Assembly: GCF_021325795.1 (NCBI RefSeq)
Contig: NZ_JAHPZX010000001.1
Span: 1,178,001 to 1,242,000 of the forward strand
Reading direction: 5' to 3'
Length of the DNA stretch: 64,000 nt
From: Bordetella sp. LUAb4
Lineage (GTDB): Bacteria > Pseudomonadota > Gammaproteobacteria > Burkholderiales > Burkholderiaceae_B
The translations under genes were made by a program, and so were the position numbers. Under the pieces are notes generated by a model, which was not told where the DNA came from, ran no database searches, and was given only the letters and a program-made list of their open reading frames with translations. Every line of letters begins with the position of its first letter. Position 1 is the first letter of the stretch. Positions 55,844 to 64,000 of this stretch are shown here, one piece after another.

Positions 55844-56314
55844 TCAGACTCCGCCGGCGTAGCCGTTCTGGCGCCAGGCCTCGAACACCGTCACTGCCAC
55901 GGCATTGGACAGGTTGAGGCTGCGCTGCCCTTCCCGCATCGGCAGCCGCAGGCGCTGCGATGGTCCGAACGAGCGCAGATCTTCTTCGGACAGCCCGGCC
56001 GTTTCGCGGCCGAAGACGAATACATCTCCCGGCTGGAAAGACAATTCGGCAATGGGCCGCGCGCCGCGCGTGGTCAAGGCGAAGATGCGGTCGGACGGCG
56101 CGCCCGTATGGGCCAGGGCGTCCGTCAGGTTCTTGTGCACCTTCATCGGCTGCCACTCGTGATAATCCAGGCCGGCGCGACGCAGGCGCGCATCGTCCAG
56201 CTCGAAACCCAAGGGCTCCACCAGATGCAGTTGCGAGCCCGTATTGGCGCACAGGCGTATCGCATTGCCCGTGTTGGGCGGAATTTCGGGTTGGACCAGG
56301 ATGACGTGGAACAT
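55844..56314 (-). CDS. trmL: tRNA (cytidine/uridine-2'-O-)-methyltransferase TrmL
   Basis: A 156-residue SPOUT methyltransferase that modifies the wobble position of tRNA-Leu. The knot motifs are FHVILVQPEIPPNTGNAIRLCANTGSQLHLVEPLGFEL, VFGRETAGLSEE and LRLPMREGQRSLNLSNAVAVTVFEAWRQ, all standard for TrmL. It is followed by a comF-like gene on the same strand. Confidence 0.96.
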   Translation of the reverse strand: MFHVILVQPEIPPNTGNAIRLCANTGSQLHLVEPLGFELDDARLRRAGLDYHEWQPMKVHKNLTDALAHTGAPSDRIFALTTRGARPIAELSFQPGDVFVFGRETAGLSEEDLRSFGPSQRLRLPMREGQRSLNLSNAVAVTVFEAWRQNGYAGGV

Positions 56315-56329
56315 GGGGTGGCGTTGTGG

Positions 56330-57169
56330 CTAAGGCAGGCGATATTGTGCCAGGACGCCTCCGTCCTCGACGGGCGCGCGCATCGCCACCAGGCATAGGA
56401 CCTCGCTGGCGCCGGCCGCCAGCAGCGCGGCCGCCGCCGCGTTGAGCGTGGCGCCGGTGGTCATGACGTCGTCGACCAGCAGCACCGGGCAAGCAGGCAG
56501 GCGGGACGGGCAGGCATAGGTCGACGCCGCGCCGCCCAGCCGCGCGGCCCGGTCCAATGAGGCCTGGCGCGGGCCTTCGGCCACCCGCCGCAGCCAGGCC
56601 GGGCGTAATGGCAGACCCGTTGCCCGGGCCAACTCACGGGCGATTTCTCCCGCCGGATTGAAGCCGCGCCGGCGCAATGACGCCCGCGCGGCAGGCACCG
56701 GCACCAGCACGGCATCGGCCGGACGAACCCCTGGTTCGCTGCTCCCGCCAGGAGAGACCGACGCCGTAACGGTTCCAGAAGAACATCCCGATGCAGCGCG
56801 ACTGCCGGCCTGGGCCAGGGAATCCAGGATCAAGCCAGCCAACGGACCCGCCAAGGCGAAACGCTTTTCGCGCTTCAAGCGCGTGATCAGCAGATCGGCA
56901 GGCGCCTCATAGTCGCAACCCGCCACCACCCCGCGATAAGCCGGCGGACAACGCGCGCAATCCGGGCATGTCGGCATGGCAAATCCCAAGCGCAGGGCAC
57001 AGCGCTCGCAACGCCGCTGCGAGGGATGCATCGTGGCTCGGGCATCGGCGCGGCAACCCTCACACAGGCCGCCCCCCCGCGCTCGTCCGCCGCACATCGG
57101 GCAATCAGACGCCACGCCTGCAAGCCACGCGCGCCAACGCGGCATCGGCCGCAGCCAGCCTGCTTCCAC
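56330..57169 (-). CDS. comF: ComF-family phosphoribosyltransferase-like protein
   Basis: A 279-residue protein with an N-terminal zinc-finger region (CPMCGGRARGGGLCEGC and CERCALRLG...CPDCARCPP) and a C-terminal PRTase domain with the PRPP loop VLLVDDVMTTGATLNAAAAALL. The relatives ComF/GntX act in DNA uptake or nutrient use. A Ser/Gly/Pro-rich stretch of ~25 residues interrupts it between SLAQAG and ADAVLVPVP. It diverges from the methyltransferase gene. Confidence 0.9.
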   Translation of the reverse strand: MEAGWLRPMPRWRAWLAGVASDCPMCGGRARGGGLCEGCRADARATMHPSQRRCERCALRLGFAMPTCPDCARCPPAYRGVVAGCDYEAPADLLITRLKREKRFALAGPLAGLILDSLAQAGSRAASGCSSGTVTASVSPGGSSEPGVRPADAVLVPVPAARASLRRRGFNPAGEIARELARATGLPLRPAWLRRVAEGPRQASLDRAARLGGAASTYACPSRLPACPVLLVDDVMTTGATLNAAAAALLAAGASEVLCLVAMRAPVEDGGVLAQYRLP

Positions 57170-57303
57170 TTCCGTTGTCCTCCAGTCTCACTCTGTCGTC
57201 GTCCAATACCATTCCGCCTTCCTCCAAACCCACTGCGTCCTGCAATCCCATATCCCGTCCGCGCCACGGGGATACCCGTGCCGCCAGCCGCTGGTGCGCA
57301 ATA

Positions 57304-58278
57304 ATGGCGGACATTCATCTGAACACGTATCGCGCCGCCCCGCCGGCCGCTGCGACCGTTATGTCACCTGCCGCTATCTCCGCCCTCCCCCTGAACAGCG
57401 CCGACGTGGCGCGCCAATTCGCCCGCCGTGGCGATCTGGAAAGCGCCCAGTTCCTGTATGGGGAAATCGCCGGCCGCATGCTCGACCGCCTGCGCTACAT
57501 CCGCATCCAGCCGCAGCGACTGCTCGACGTGGGCTGCGGGGCCGGCGCCACCCTGCCTAAATTGCGCGAACGGTATCCCGACGCCGCCTACGTCGGCCTG
57601 GACGCCTGTGCGCCGCTGCTGGACATCGCCCGCGAACGCTACACGCCCGCCGGCTTGGCCGGCATGCTGGGCCGCCTGACCGGCAAGGCCGCCACGCGGC
57701 CGCAATTCGTCCTGGCCGACATGGCCGCCACGGGCTTGCAGCCGGAATCGGTGGACCTGGTCTGGTCCAACCTGGCCCTGCATTGGCATCCGGAGCCGCA
57801 TGCCGCGCTGGCCGAATGGCGCCGCGTGCTCAAGGTGCAAGGGCTGGCGATGTTTTCCTGCCTGGGGCCCAACACCTTGCGCGAGTTGCGCGCGGCCCTG
57901 GATGACGCCGGCCTGCACACCGCCACGCCCGCCTTCGTCGACATGCACGACTTCGGCGACCTGCTGGTGGAGAACGGTTTCGCCGATCCCGTGATGGACC
58001 AGGAAACCCTCACGCTCACCTATCGCACGCCGCAGCGCCTGCTCGAAGACGTGCGCGCCTTGGGCGGCAATCCCGCCAGCAAGCGCCGGGGTGGTCTGGC
58101 CACGCCTGCGTGGCGCGAGCGCCTGTACGCCGCGCTGGAGCGGCAGCGCGGCGACGACGGCCTCATCAAGTTGAGCATCGAAGTGGCCTACGGCCACGCC
58201 TGGCGCGCCGCCGCCCGTCAGACCGCCCCGGGTGAAACCACCCTGTCGGTCAGCGCCATCGGCCGCCGGCGCGCTTAG
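57304..58278 (+). CDS. SAM-dependent methyltransferase, BioC-like
   Basis: A 324-residue class I methyltransferase. SAM motif I is LLDVGCGAGATLPKLRERYPDAAYVGLD; motif post-I and the acceptor region include VDLVWSNLALHWHPEPHAALAEWRRVLKVQGLAMFSCLGPNTLRELR, close to BioC (malonyl-ACP O-methyltransferase, biotin synthesis). The start may be the ATG at 57304 or at 57361; the first ~25 residues carry no motif. It is divergent from comF. Assignment to BioC proper rather than a paralogue is not certain. Confidence 0.85.
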   Translation: MADIHLNTYRAAPPAAATVMSPAAISALPLNSADVARQFARRGDLESAQFLYGEIAGRMLDRLRYIRIQPQRLLDVGCGAGATLPKLRERYPDAAYVGLDACAPLLDIARERYTPAGLAGMLGRLTGKAATRPQFVLADMAATGLQPESVDLVWSNLALHWHPEPHAALAEWRRVLKVQGLAMFSCLGPNTLRELRAALDDAGLHTATPAFVDMHDFGDLLVENGFADPVMDQETLTLTYRTPQRLLEDVRALGGNPASKRRGGLATPAWRERLYAALERQRGDDGLIKLSIEVAYGHAWRAAARQTAPGETTLSVSAIGRRRA

Positions 58279-58419
58279 TCGCTCAGGCGCCGGCCGTCAG
58301 CGGCGAGGTAATTTTTATAGCGTGTCGTCGCGCCGGAAAACCTGCCGCGCAAAAGCAAGTGGCGGACGGGCTTGCGCCGCGTCCGCCACCGTAAAGCGCC
58401 ATCAGCGCAATGCAGCCGC

Positions 58420-58869
58420 TTAGTTCGCTGCCTTGAAGCGATTGCGCAGGTCACGAATCTGATCGTGATTGCGCAGCACGCCTTGATACTGGCGCTCCAC
58501 CACCGCACGCACTTCCGGCGTCAGGTTTTCCTTCAGCGCATCGGTATATTGTGCCTTCGCATGGTCCTCGCCACGTTCGCATTCTTCCAGAATCGCGACG
58601 TCGCTGCGGCCGGTGACGGTGGACTTCAATTCAGTCCAGCCACGATGCATGGCCCCGGCGACCGTGCCGCCGGTGGCGGGATCGCCGCCGAGTTGGCGGA
58701 CGATAGCCTGAAGTTCGCCGGCACCGGTCGCGCAGTCACGCGCGCGGTTTTCAAACAGGACTTTCAACTCCGCGGTCTTGGTATCTTCAGCCGCCTTGGC
58801 AAAGCCTTTTTCGCCGTTCTTCGAGGTTTCTATCAGGTCGTTCAGTACACCAACGATGTGATCAGCCAT
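58420..58869 (-). CDS. PA2169-family four-helix-bundle protein (DUF2383)
   Basis: A 149-residue soluble helical protein. It begins ADHIVGVLNDLIETSKNGEKGFAKAAED and shows ferritin-like helices with repeated Glu and His (ECERGEDHAKAQY). Members are often induced by stress and found beside other stress genes, but no function is established. The ATG at 58869 matches the usual start. It lies 85 bp downstream of the small exported protein gene on the same strand. Confidence 0.88.
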   Translation of the reverse strand: MADHIVGVLNDLIETSKNGEKGFAKAAEDTKTAELKVLFENRARDCATGAGELQAIVRQLGGDPATGGTVAGAMHRGWTELKSTVTGRSDVAILEECERGEDHAKAQYTDALKENLTPEVRAVVERQYQGVLRNHDQIRDLRNRFKAAN

Positions 58870-58954
58870 GGTTATCTCCTGGGAAAATCGGTTCACGACA
58901 AATAAACGGCGGACGTAGTAGTACCCACGTCCGCCACGGCTTCAAGCCGGTTTC

Positions 58955-59317
58955 TTATTGGTGGTATTGCTTCTTGGCATTGGCCACGCAAGTGTCCTTG
59001 GCATCGCCGGACATCGCATCGCACTTTTCCTTGGCTACCTTGTAATCAGCCTCGTTCTTGGTCTTGCTGGCATCGCGACTGGCTTCAGCCTGATTCTTGT
59101 TTTCCTTCAGATCGGCCTTGGATTTGTCGCGCGCGGCCTTGGCTTGCTGCTCACAGACGTCCTTGTCATTGCCCTTCATGGCATCGCAGCGCTTCTGCTC
59201 CATCTTGTAGTGGGCATCGACATCTTTTTCAGTCGTCGCGGTCTGCGCATGAGCACCGAACGACAGCGCGGTCAGACCGAAAATGGCGGCAGCGAAAACG
59301 GGTTTGAAGTTCGTCAT
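58955..59317 (-). CDS. Small exported protein with duplicated CDAM-x-G-x-x-KD-x-C motif
   Basis: A 120-residue protein with a signal peptide (MTNFKPVFAAAIFGLTALSFGAHA) and AAAGGAG before the ATG. The mature part is highly charged and predicted helical. It contains two copies of a cysteine-bracketed motif (CDAMKGNDKDVC and CDAMSGDAKDTC) separated by a Lys/Ala/Glu helix of ~45 residues. The four cysteines could form two disulfides in the periplasm or bind metal. Similar small proteins are common in Burkholderiales, without known function. Confidence 0.82.
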   Translation of the reverse strand: MTNFKPVFAAAIFGLTALSFGAHAQTATTEKDVDAHYKMEQKRCDAMKGNDKDVCEQQAKAARDKSKADLKENKNQAEASRDASKTKNEADYKVAKEKCDAMSGDAKDTCVANAKKQYHQ

Positions 59318-59522
59318 TTGATTCTCCTTTGACCAAGCGTCACCGGAAAGCCCCCTCGGCATTTCCGACCGCTTGCATACTCGGGTGGCATCGCGCCACA
59401 CGCCGGTCTCCAAAGCAATCGCCGTGCCTGATCTTGTCGCCGGCCCAGGCGGAAGGCGGTCCGGCTTACGCTTCCCCCGGCGCGGCGGGGTACCATACTG
59501 GTCTTTGCCGCCGCGATCCGCT

Positions 59523-60935
59523 ATGTCCTCATCTCCTTCTGCTTCGTCCCGTCCCAGCGCTCCTCTGCATGACCTGCTGCTGGAAAGTGCCGAGGTAGTC
59601 CGCGCCGTGCAGGCTGGGCGCTCGATGACCGACGCCATCGCGCAGGTGCCGCCCGAATTCCGAGCCGGCACCCAGGCCCTGTCTTTCCACACGATGCGCC
59701 ATCTGGGCACGGCGCGCGCGCTGCGCCGCCTGCTGGTGCCGCGCGATCCGCCCGAACCGCTGGTGGACGCGCTGCTGCAGGTAAGCCTGACACTGCTGCT
59801 ACCCGCGGCGAACGCCGCGGAGGCCGCCGGCGGGACATCCGAGGCCACGACAGTCCCAACGGCCGCGGCGCCGGCTCCCGGCCTTCCCGTGCCCGACAGC
59901 AACGCGCCGACCTACACGCCTCACACCGTCGTCGACCAGGCCGTGAATGCGGCCGCCAGCATGCGCCGCCTGCTGCCCTTCAAAGGGCTGGTCAATGGCT
60001 GCCTGCGGGGTTTCCTGCGCGACCCGGCTGCCTTGCTGGCCCAGGCCGTCAAAACCGTGGAAGGACGCTGGAATCATCCCCAATGGTGGGTCGACAAGAT
60101 ACGGGCTGCCTACCCGGCCGAGTGGCAGCAATTGCTGGCCGCCGCCAATGTGCCCGCGCCCTTGACCCTGCGCGTCAATCGCCGCCGCGCCACGCGCGAG
60201 CAGGTGCTGGAAGCGTTCGCCGCCGCCGGCATCGCCGCCGAGCCCAGCGGCAGTGCCGGCCTGGCGCTGACCCAGCCGCGTCCGGTGGCGCAATTGCCCG
60301 GTTACGACGAAGGCTGGTGGTCGGTGCAGGACGCCGGCGCCCAACTGGCCGTCCCCCTGCTGGCGGTGCGCGACGGCGAGCGGGTGCTGGATGCCTGCGC
60401 CGCGCCGGGCGGCAAGACCGCCCATCTGCTGGAACTGGCCGACGTCGCCCTGACCGCGCTGGACGCCGACGGGGTCCGTCTGCAGCGGGTGCGTGAAAAC
60501 CTTGAGCGTCTGGACCTGCGCCGTCCCGACACCGTCTTACGGCGCGCCGACGCAGCCGATCTGGCCGAATGGTGGGACGGCGTGCCCTATGACGCGGTGC
60601 TGGCCGACGTGCCCTGCACGGCGTCCGGCATCGTGCGGCGCCATCCCGATATCCGCTGGTTGCGCCGCGCCGACGACGTGGCGCGCACGGTCAAGCTACA
60701 GACCCGCATCGTTGACGCGCTGTGGACCACGGTGGCTCCGGGTGGCCGGCTGCTCTATGTCACTTGCTCGATCTTCCCCGAGGAAAACGAGCGCCAGGCG
60801 GCCGCTTTCGTCAGCCGGCACCCGGATGCCCAACGCCTGGACGCTCCAGGCCAACTGCTGCCGGTGGCGATGGATACAACACCTGGAGCCCAGCGCGACG
60901 GCTTTTTTTACGCCTTGTTTGCCAAGGTTTCCTGA
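59523..60935 (+). CDS. rsmB: 16S rRNA (cytosine-967-C5)-methyltransferase
   Basis: A 470-residue enzyme (Sun/RsmB) with an N-terminal NusB-like helical domain and a C-terminal SAM-dependent m5C methyltransferase domain. Key motifs are VLDACAAPGGKTAHLLEL, DVPCTASGIVRRHPDIRWLRR and the catalytic cysteine in YVTCSIFPEENE. An Ala/Thr/Pro-rich stretch of ~40 residues (AAEAAGGTSEATTVPTAAAP...) interrupts the NusB domain. The ATG at 59523 begins the homologous N-terminus. It is followed by the DUF4390 gene and ntrYX, an order conserved in betaproteobacteria. Confidence 0.95.
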   Translation: MSSSPSASSRPSAPLHDLLLESAEVVRAVQAGRSMTDAIAQVPPEFRAGTQALSFHTMRHLGTARALRRLLVPRDPPEPLVDALLQVSLTLLLPAANAAEAAGGTSEATTVPTAAAPAPGLPVPDSNAPTYTPHTVVDQAVNAAASMRRLLPFKGLVNGCLRGFLRDPAALLAQAVKTVEGRWNHPQWWVDKIRAAYPAEWQQLLAAANVPAPLTLRVNRRRATREQVLEAFAAAGIAAEPSGSAGLALTQPRPVAQLPGYDEGWWSVQDAGAQLAVPLLAVRDGERVLDACAAPGGKTAHLLELADVALTALDADGVRLQRVRENLERLDLRRPDTVLRRADAADLAEWWDGVPYDAVLADVPCTASGIVRRHPDIRWLRRADDVARTVKLQTRIVDALWTTVAPGGRLLYVTCSIFPEENERQAAAFVSRHPDAQRLDAPGQLLPVAMDTTPGAQRDGFFYALFAKVS

Positions 60936-60965
60936 ATCGCCAAGAATATCGGGATCGCCGCGCAA

Positions 60966-61559
60966 ATGTTTCGTATGCCCCTACTTCCGCGCCTGCTCCT
61001 GGCCCTTGTCTGCCTGTTCACGCTGTTGCCGTGGAGCGGTGACAGCATGGCATCCGAACCCACCGTGGTGCGCATCGATCCGGCACTGCGCAATGGCCGC
61101 GTCGAAATCGACGCCGATATCGATATCAAGCTCAACGACCAACTGCGCGAGGCGGCCGAGCGCGGCCTGCCTCTCTATTTCACCGCCGACATCACCATCA
61201 CCCGTTCGCGCTGGTGGTGGCTGGACAGCACCGTGGCCGATACCAGCATGACCTGGCGTATCGTCTATAACGCGCTCACCCGGCAATGGCGCGCCGGCGT
61301 CGGCGAGTTGTCGCTGCCGGTGCGCTCCCTGGACGATGCCATGGACATGATCCGTCACATCCGCGGCTGGGCCGTGGCCGATGCGGGCGAATTCAAGCCG
61401 GGCGTCAAGTACGAGGGCCAACTGCGCTTGCGCCTGGATACCTCGATGCTGGCGCGGCCCTTCCAGGTCAACGCCCTGAACAGCAGTTCCTGGACCTTGT
61501 CCACGCCTTGGGCAAGTTTCGACTTCGCCATCGCCGACGAAGGGAGTCGGGACCGATGA
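60966..61559 (+). CDS. DUF4390 domain-containing protein
   Basis: A 197-residue exported protein. It has a signal peptide (LLLALVCLFTLLPWSGDSMA) and a DUF4390 domain with LNDQLREAAERGLPLYFTADITITRSRWWW and RIVYNALTRQWRAGVG. The family is nearly always encoded just before the NtrY-like kinase. Here its stop overlaps the kinase start as ATGA, so the two are translationally coupled. Function unknown. Confidence 0.92.
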   Translation: MFRMPLLPRLLLALVCLFTLLPWSGDSMASEPTVVRIDPALRNGRVEIDADIDIKLNDQLREAAERGLPLYFTADITITRSRWWWLDSTVADTSMTWRIVYNALTRQWRAGVGELSLPVRSLDDAMDMIRHIRGWAVADAGEFKPGVKYEGQLRLRLDTSMLARPFQVNALNSSSWTLSTPWASFDFAIADEGSRDR

Positions 61560-63901
61560 GAAAGCTGCTGCGCTTCGCCTTGGTCGCAGGCGCGTTGGCG
61601 GGCGTGCTGCTGCTGGGCCTGCTGGCCTGGTCCACCGGCAACGCTTCGCGCTTCGCCCGTTATTACGACGCCCTGCTAATCCTCAACGGCGTGGTGGCGC
61701 TGGCGCTGTTCGCCTGGGTCATGGCCCTTACCGTCAAGCTGGTGCGGCAGATCCGCCGCCGTCAGTTCGGCGCGCGCCTGACCGCCCGTTTCGCCTTGGC
61801 CTTCACGCTGATCGGGGTGGTTCCCGGCGCGCTGATCTACACCCTGTCGGTGCAGTTCATGTCGCGTTCCATCGAGTCCTGGTTCAACGTGCGGGTCGAT
61901 TCCGCGCTGGAGGCGGGCTTGAACCTGGGCCGCGCCGCGCTCGATTCACTTTTGGCCGATCTGGATGCGCGGGCCCGTTCCATGACCGCCGAACTGAATC
62001 GCGCCAGCGACAGCAGTATCGCCTTGACCCTGACGCGCCTGCGCGAGGCCAATGGCGTGCAGGAGGCCATGGTGTTCACCGGCTCCGGCCGCATGATCGC
62101 CTTCTCGTCCAATCAGTATGGGCAGTTGATGCCGGCGCTGCCGCCGTCCACGGTGCTCAACCAGCTACGCTTGTCGCGCGGCTACTCGGCCGCCGAAGCC
62201 GATGACCCGGTGCAGGCCGAGGGCGGCGGCGCGCTGCATCTGCGGGTGGTCATCCCGCTGCTGCCCAATGAGCGCTTCGACGGCCTGCTGGGCGCGTCGG
62301 CCGAACCGCGCTGGCTGCAACTGCTGCAGCCGGTGCCGGACCAGATCGCCCATAACGCCAACCTGGTTCAGCAGGGCTTCCGCGATTATCAGGAGCTGGC
62401 CTTGGCGCGGCTGGGCCTGCGCAAGCTGTACGGCATCACGCTGACCCTGGCCCTGCTGGTGTCGGTGTTCACCGCCATCGCCGTGGCGCTGTCGCTGTCC
62501 AAGCGCCTGGTGCGACCGCTGCTGCGGCTGGCGGCCGGGACGCAGGCGGTGGGCGTGGGCGACTATCGCCCGCTGCCGGAGCCGCCCGAACGCGACGAGG
62601 TGGGCCAGTTGACCCGCTCGTTCAACGCCATGACACGCCAGCTGGACGAAGCGCGCCGCATGGTGGAAAGCAACCGCCAGCAGCTGGAACGTTCCAACGT
62701 CTATCTGGAAAGCGTGCTGTCCAATCTATCGTCAGGCGTGCTGGTCTTCGACGAAGCCTTTCGCGTGACGACGGTCAACCAGGGCGCGCAGACCATTCTG
62801 CAGAGCGATCTGCGTTCGGTCATCGGCCGTCCGCTGGAAACCATAGACGGCATGCTGCCGTTCGCGCAGGTGGTGCGCCAGGCCTTCGCGGCGCATGCGG
62901 CGGTGGGCTCGGAACGCCAGCATTGGCAGCAGCAGTTCGAAATCCAGCCCGTGCAGGCGGAAAACGCTGGCGCGGCGCACGCATTTCCCGCAGCGCATTC
63001 CTCCCACGGACAATCCCTGACCCTGCTGGCCCGCGGTACGCATCTTCGCGTGGACAGCCGCGGCAATGGCTATCTGGTGGTCTTCGATGACATCACCGAA
63101 CTGATGTCGGCCAACCGCACCGTGGCCTGGGGCGAGGTGGCGCGCCGCCTGGCGCACGAGATCAAGAATCCGCTGACGCCCATCCAGCTGTCGGCCGAAC
63201 GCCTGGCCATGAAGCTGGCCGACCGCCTGCAGCCGGCGGACAGGCAGATGCTGGAACGCTCCACCAATACCATCGTCAACCAGGTCAGCTCGCTGAAGCA
63301 CATGGTCGACGATTTCCGCGAATTCGCCCGCACGCCGCCCGCGGTGATGCAGCGCATCGATTTCAATGCGCTGGTCGCCGACGTGCTCTCGTTGTATGGT
63401 TGGGATCCCGTGGAAGGGCTCGCGCGGGATCACGTCAACTCGCTCAACCTGGAGGTGAACCTGGCGCCGGAACTGCCCGCCATCGAGGGCGATCCGACGC
63501 AATTGCGCCAGGTCATTCATAATCTCCTGGCCAACGCGCGCGATGCGATCGCGGGGCAGGACGAGGGCCTGGTGCGTGTTTCGACCCAATTGACGCAGGC
63601 GCCGCAGAGCGAAGGCGTGGAACATCGGGCCCTGCGTTTTACGGTGTCCGACACGGGTCCGGGCTTCTCGCAGCAGGTGATGCAGCGCGCCTTCGAACCG
63701 TACGTGACAACCAAGTCGCACGGGACTGGGTTAGGATTGGCGATCGTCCGCAAAATCGTGGAAGAACACGGTGGACGTATCGACTTGGCGAATCGCCGCG
63801 AGGGCGGGGCGCGTATATCTATACTATTGACCCGTCTGGCGGGCGCGGTTGATACTCTGGACGCATCCGCACAACAACAGGATAATGCGGCTACGCAATA
63901 G
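61556..63901 (+). CDS. ntrY: NtrY-like nitrogen-regulatory sensor histidine kinase
   Basis: A 781-residue membrane kinase. Order: transmembrane helices near the N-terminus (LLRFALVAGALAGVLLLGLLAW and following), a large periplasmic sensor region, a further helix (GITLTLALLVSVFTAIAVALSL), HAMP, PAS, HisKA with the phospho-histidine in RRLAHEIKNPLTPI, and HATPase (NLLANARDA, DTGPGFS, HGTGLGLAIVRKIVEEHGG). The PAS domain carries an inserted Ala/His/Ser-rich stretch (AENAGAAHAFPAAHSSHGQ). It phosphorylates NtrX, whose gene starts 12 bp downstream. Confidence 0.95.
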   Translation: MRKLLRFALVAGALAGVLLLGLLAWSTGNASRFARYYDALLILNGVVALALFAWVMALTVKLVRQIRRRQFGARLTARFALAFTLIGVVPGALIYTLSVQFMSRSIESWFNVRVDSALEAGLNLGRAALDSLLADLDARARSMTAELNRASDSSIALTLTRLREANGVQEAMVFTGSGRMIAFSSNQYGQLMPALPPSTVLNQLRLSRGYSAAEADDPVQAEGGGALHLRVVIPLLPNERFDGLLGASAEPRWLQLLQPVPDQIAHNANLVQQGFRDYQELALARLGLRKLYGITLTLALLVSVFTAIAVALSLSKRLVRPLLRLAAGTQAVGVGDYRPLPEPPERDEVGQLTRSFNAMTRQLDEARRMVESNRQQLERSNVYLESVLSNLSSGVLVFDEAFRVTTVNQGAQTILQSDLRSVIGRPLETIDGMLPFAQVVRQAFAAHAAVGSERQHWQQQFEIQPVQAENAGAAHAFPAAHSSHGQSLTLLARGTHLRVDSRGNGYLVVFDDITELMSANRTVAWGEVARRLAHEIKNPLTPIQLSAERLAMKLADRLQPADRQMLERSTNTIVNQVSSLKHMVDDFREFARTPPAVMQRIDFNALVADVLSLYGWDPVEGLARDHVNSLNLEVNLAPELPAIEGDPTQLRQVIHNLLANARDAIAGQDEGLVRVSTQLTQAPQSEGVEHRALRFTVSDTGPGFSQQVMQRAFEPYVTTKSHGTGLGLAIVRKIVEEHGGRIDLANRREGGARISILLTRLAGAVDTLDASAQQQDNAATQ

Positions 63902-63913
63902 GTGGATGGGCTT

Positions 63914-64000
63914 ATGGCCAGAATTTTGGTGGTTGACGACGAAGTTGGCATTCGCGAGCTTCTGTCCGAGATCTTGTACGACGAAGGGCACACGGTGGAG
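63914..64000 (+). CDS. ntrX: NtrX response regulator, N-terminal start
   Basis: The first 29 codons of a receiver domain (MARILVVDDEVGIRELLSEI), cut by the window end. The acidic pocket DDE is visible. It directly follows ntrY, which identifies it as the NtrX-type sigma-54 activator; the AAA+ and Fis domains would lie beyond the window. Confidence 0.9.
   Translation, partial: MARILVVDDEVGIRELLSEILYDEGHTVE

Overview
The window is a 64 kb piece of a high-GC betaproteobacterial chromosome. Gene content and order suggest Bordetella, Achromobacter or another member of the Alcaligenaceae: argB–HAD nucleotidase–slmA, gpmA–rhodanese–grxC–secB–gpsA, rsmB–DUF4390–ntrYX, and several orphan Bug/TctC-type binding proteins. 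It holds no rRNA, CRISPR array, phage gene or insertion sequence that I can see. The species call is an inference from gene order and protein character.

Layout. 1–5032: the end of trpC, then an aldehyde dehydrogenase/DUF779 unit with a textbook sigma-54 promoter, divergent from an AcoR-like sigma-54 activator. 5063–14797: one selenium/formate block on the minus strand, comprising a selenocysteine-containing formate dehydrogenase (fdoG with an in-frame UGA and SECIS hairpin, fdoH, fdoI), fdhE, selA, selB and selC (tRNA-Sec). 15054–24914: acyl-CoA thioesterase, hybrid histidine kinase, GH15 glycosidase, topoisomerase IB, PPK2, a MarR-controlled DHA2 efflux pump with two identical operators, and a MetQ-like lipoprotein. 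25303–32451: argB (with an intrinsic terminator just upstream), a pyrimidine nucleotidase, slmA, then a probable sugar-acid cluster (TctC, IlvD/Edd dehydratase, GntR, hydroxyacyl-CoA dehydrogenase-like).

32541–45927 is the most unusual part: six tandem paralogues of the ShET2/EspL/OspD type III effector family. Each has an N-terminal MPS-type leader, a cysteine-protease core with conserved Cys/His/Asp, and a C-terminal array of 4 to about 11 repeats of 46 residues. Each gene has its own copy of one promoter block: a CGT(G/A)AAATC box exactly 36 bp upstream of a GGAA(C/T) −35-like element, then a TCA-containing −10-like element. This looks like ECF-sigma (HrpL/BtrS-class) control. The middle four genes carry an extra N-terminal module of about 170 residues and a hairpin ending 3–5 nt before the start codon. 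The array is visibly AT-richer than its flanks and its last gene runs into the stop of the neighbouring oxidase gene.

45902–64000: housekeeping genes again (FAD oxidase, moeB-like, ctpA, envC, gpmA, rhodanese, grxC, secB, gpsA, a Bug protein, trmL, comF, a BioC-like methyltransferase, two small stress or secreted proteins, rsmB, a DUF4390 gene, ntrY and the start of ntrX).

The effectors presumably work with a type III secretion system and an ECF sigma factor encoded elsewhere; neither is in this window.
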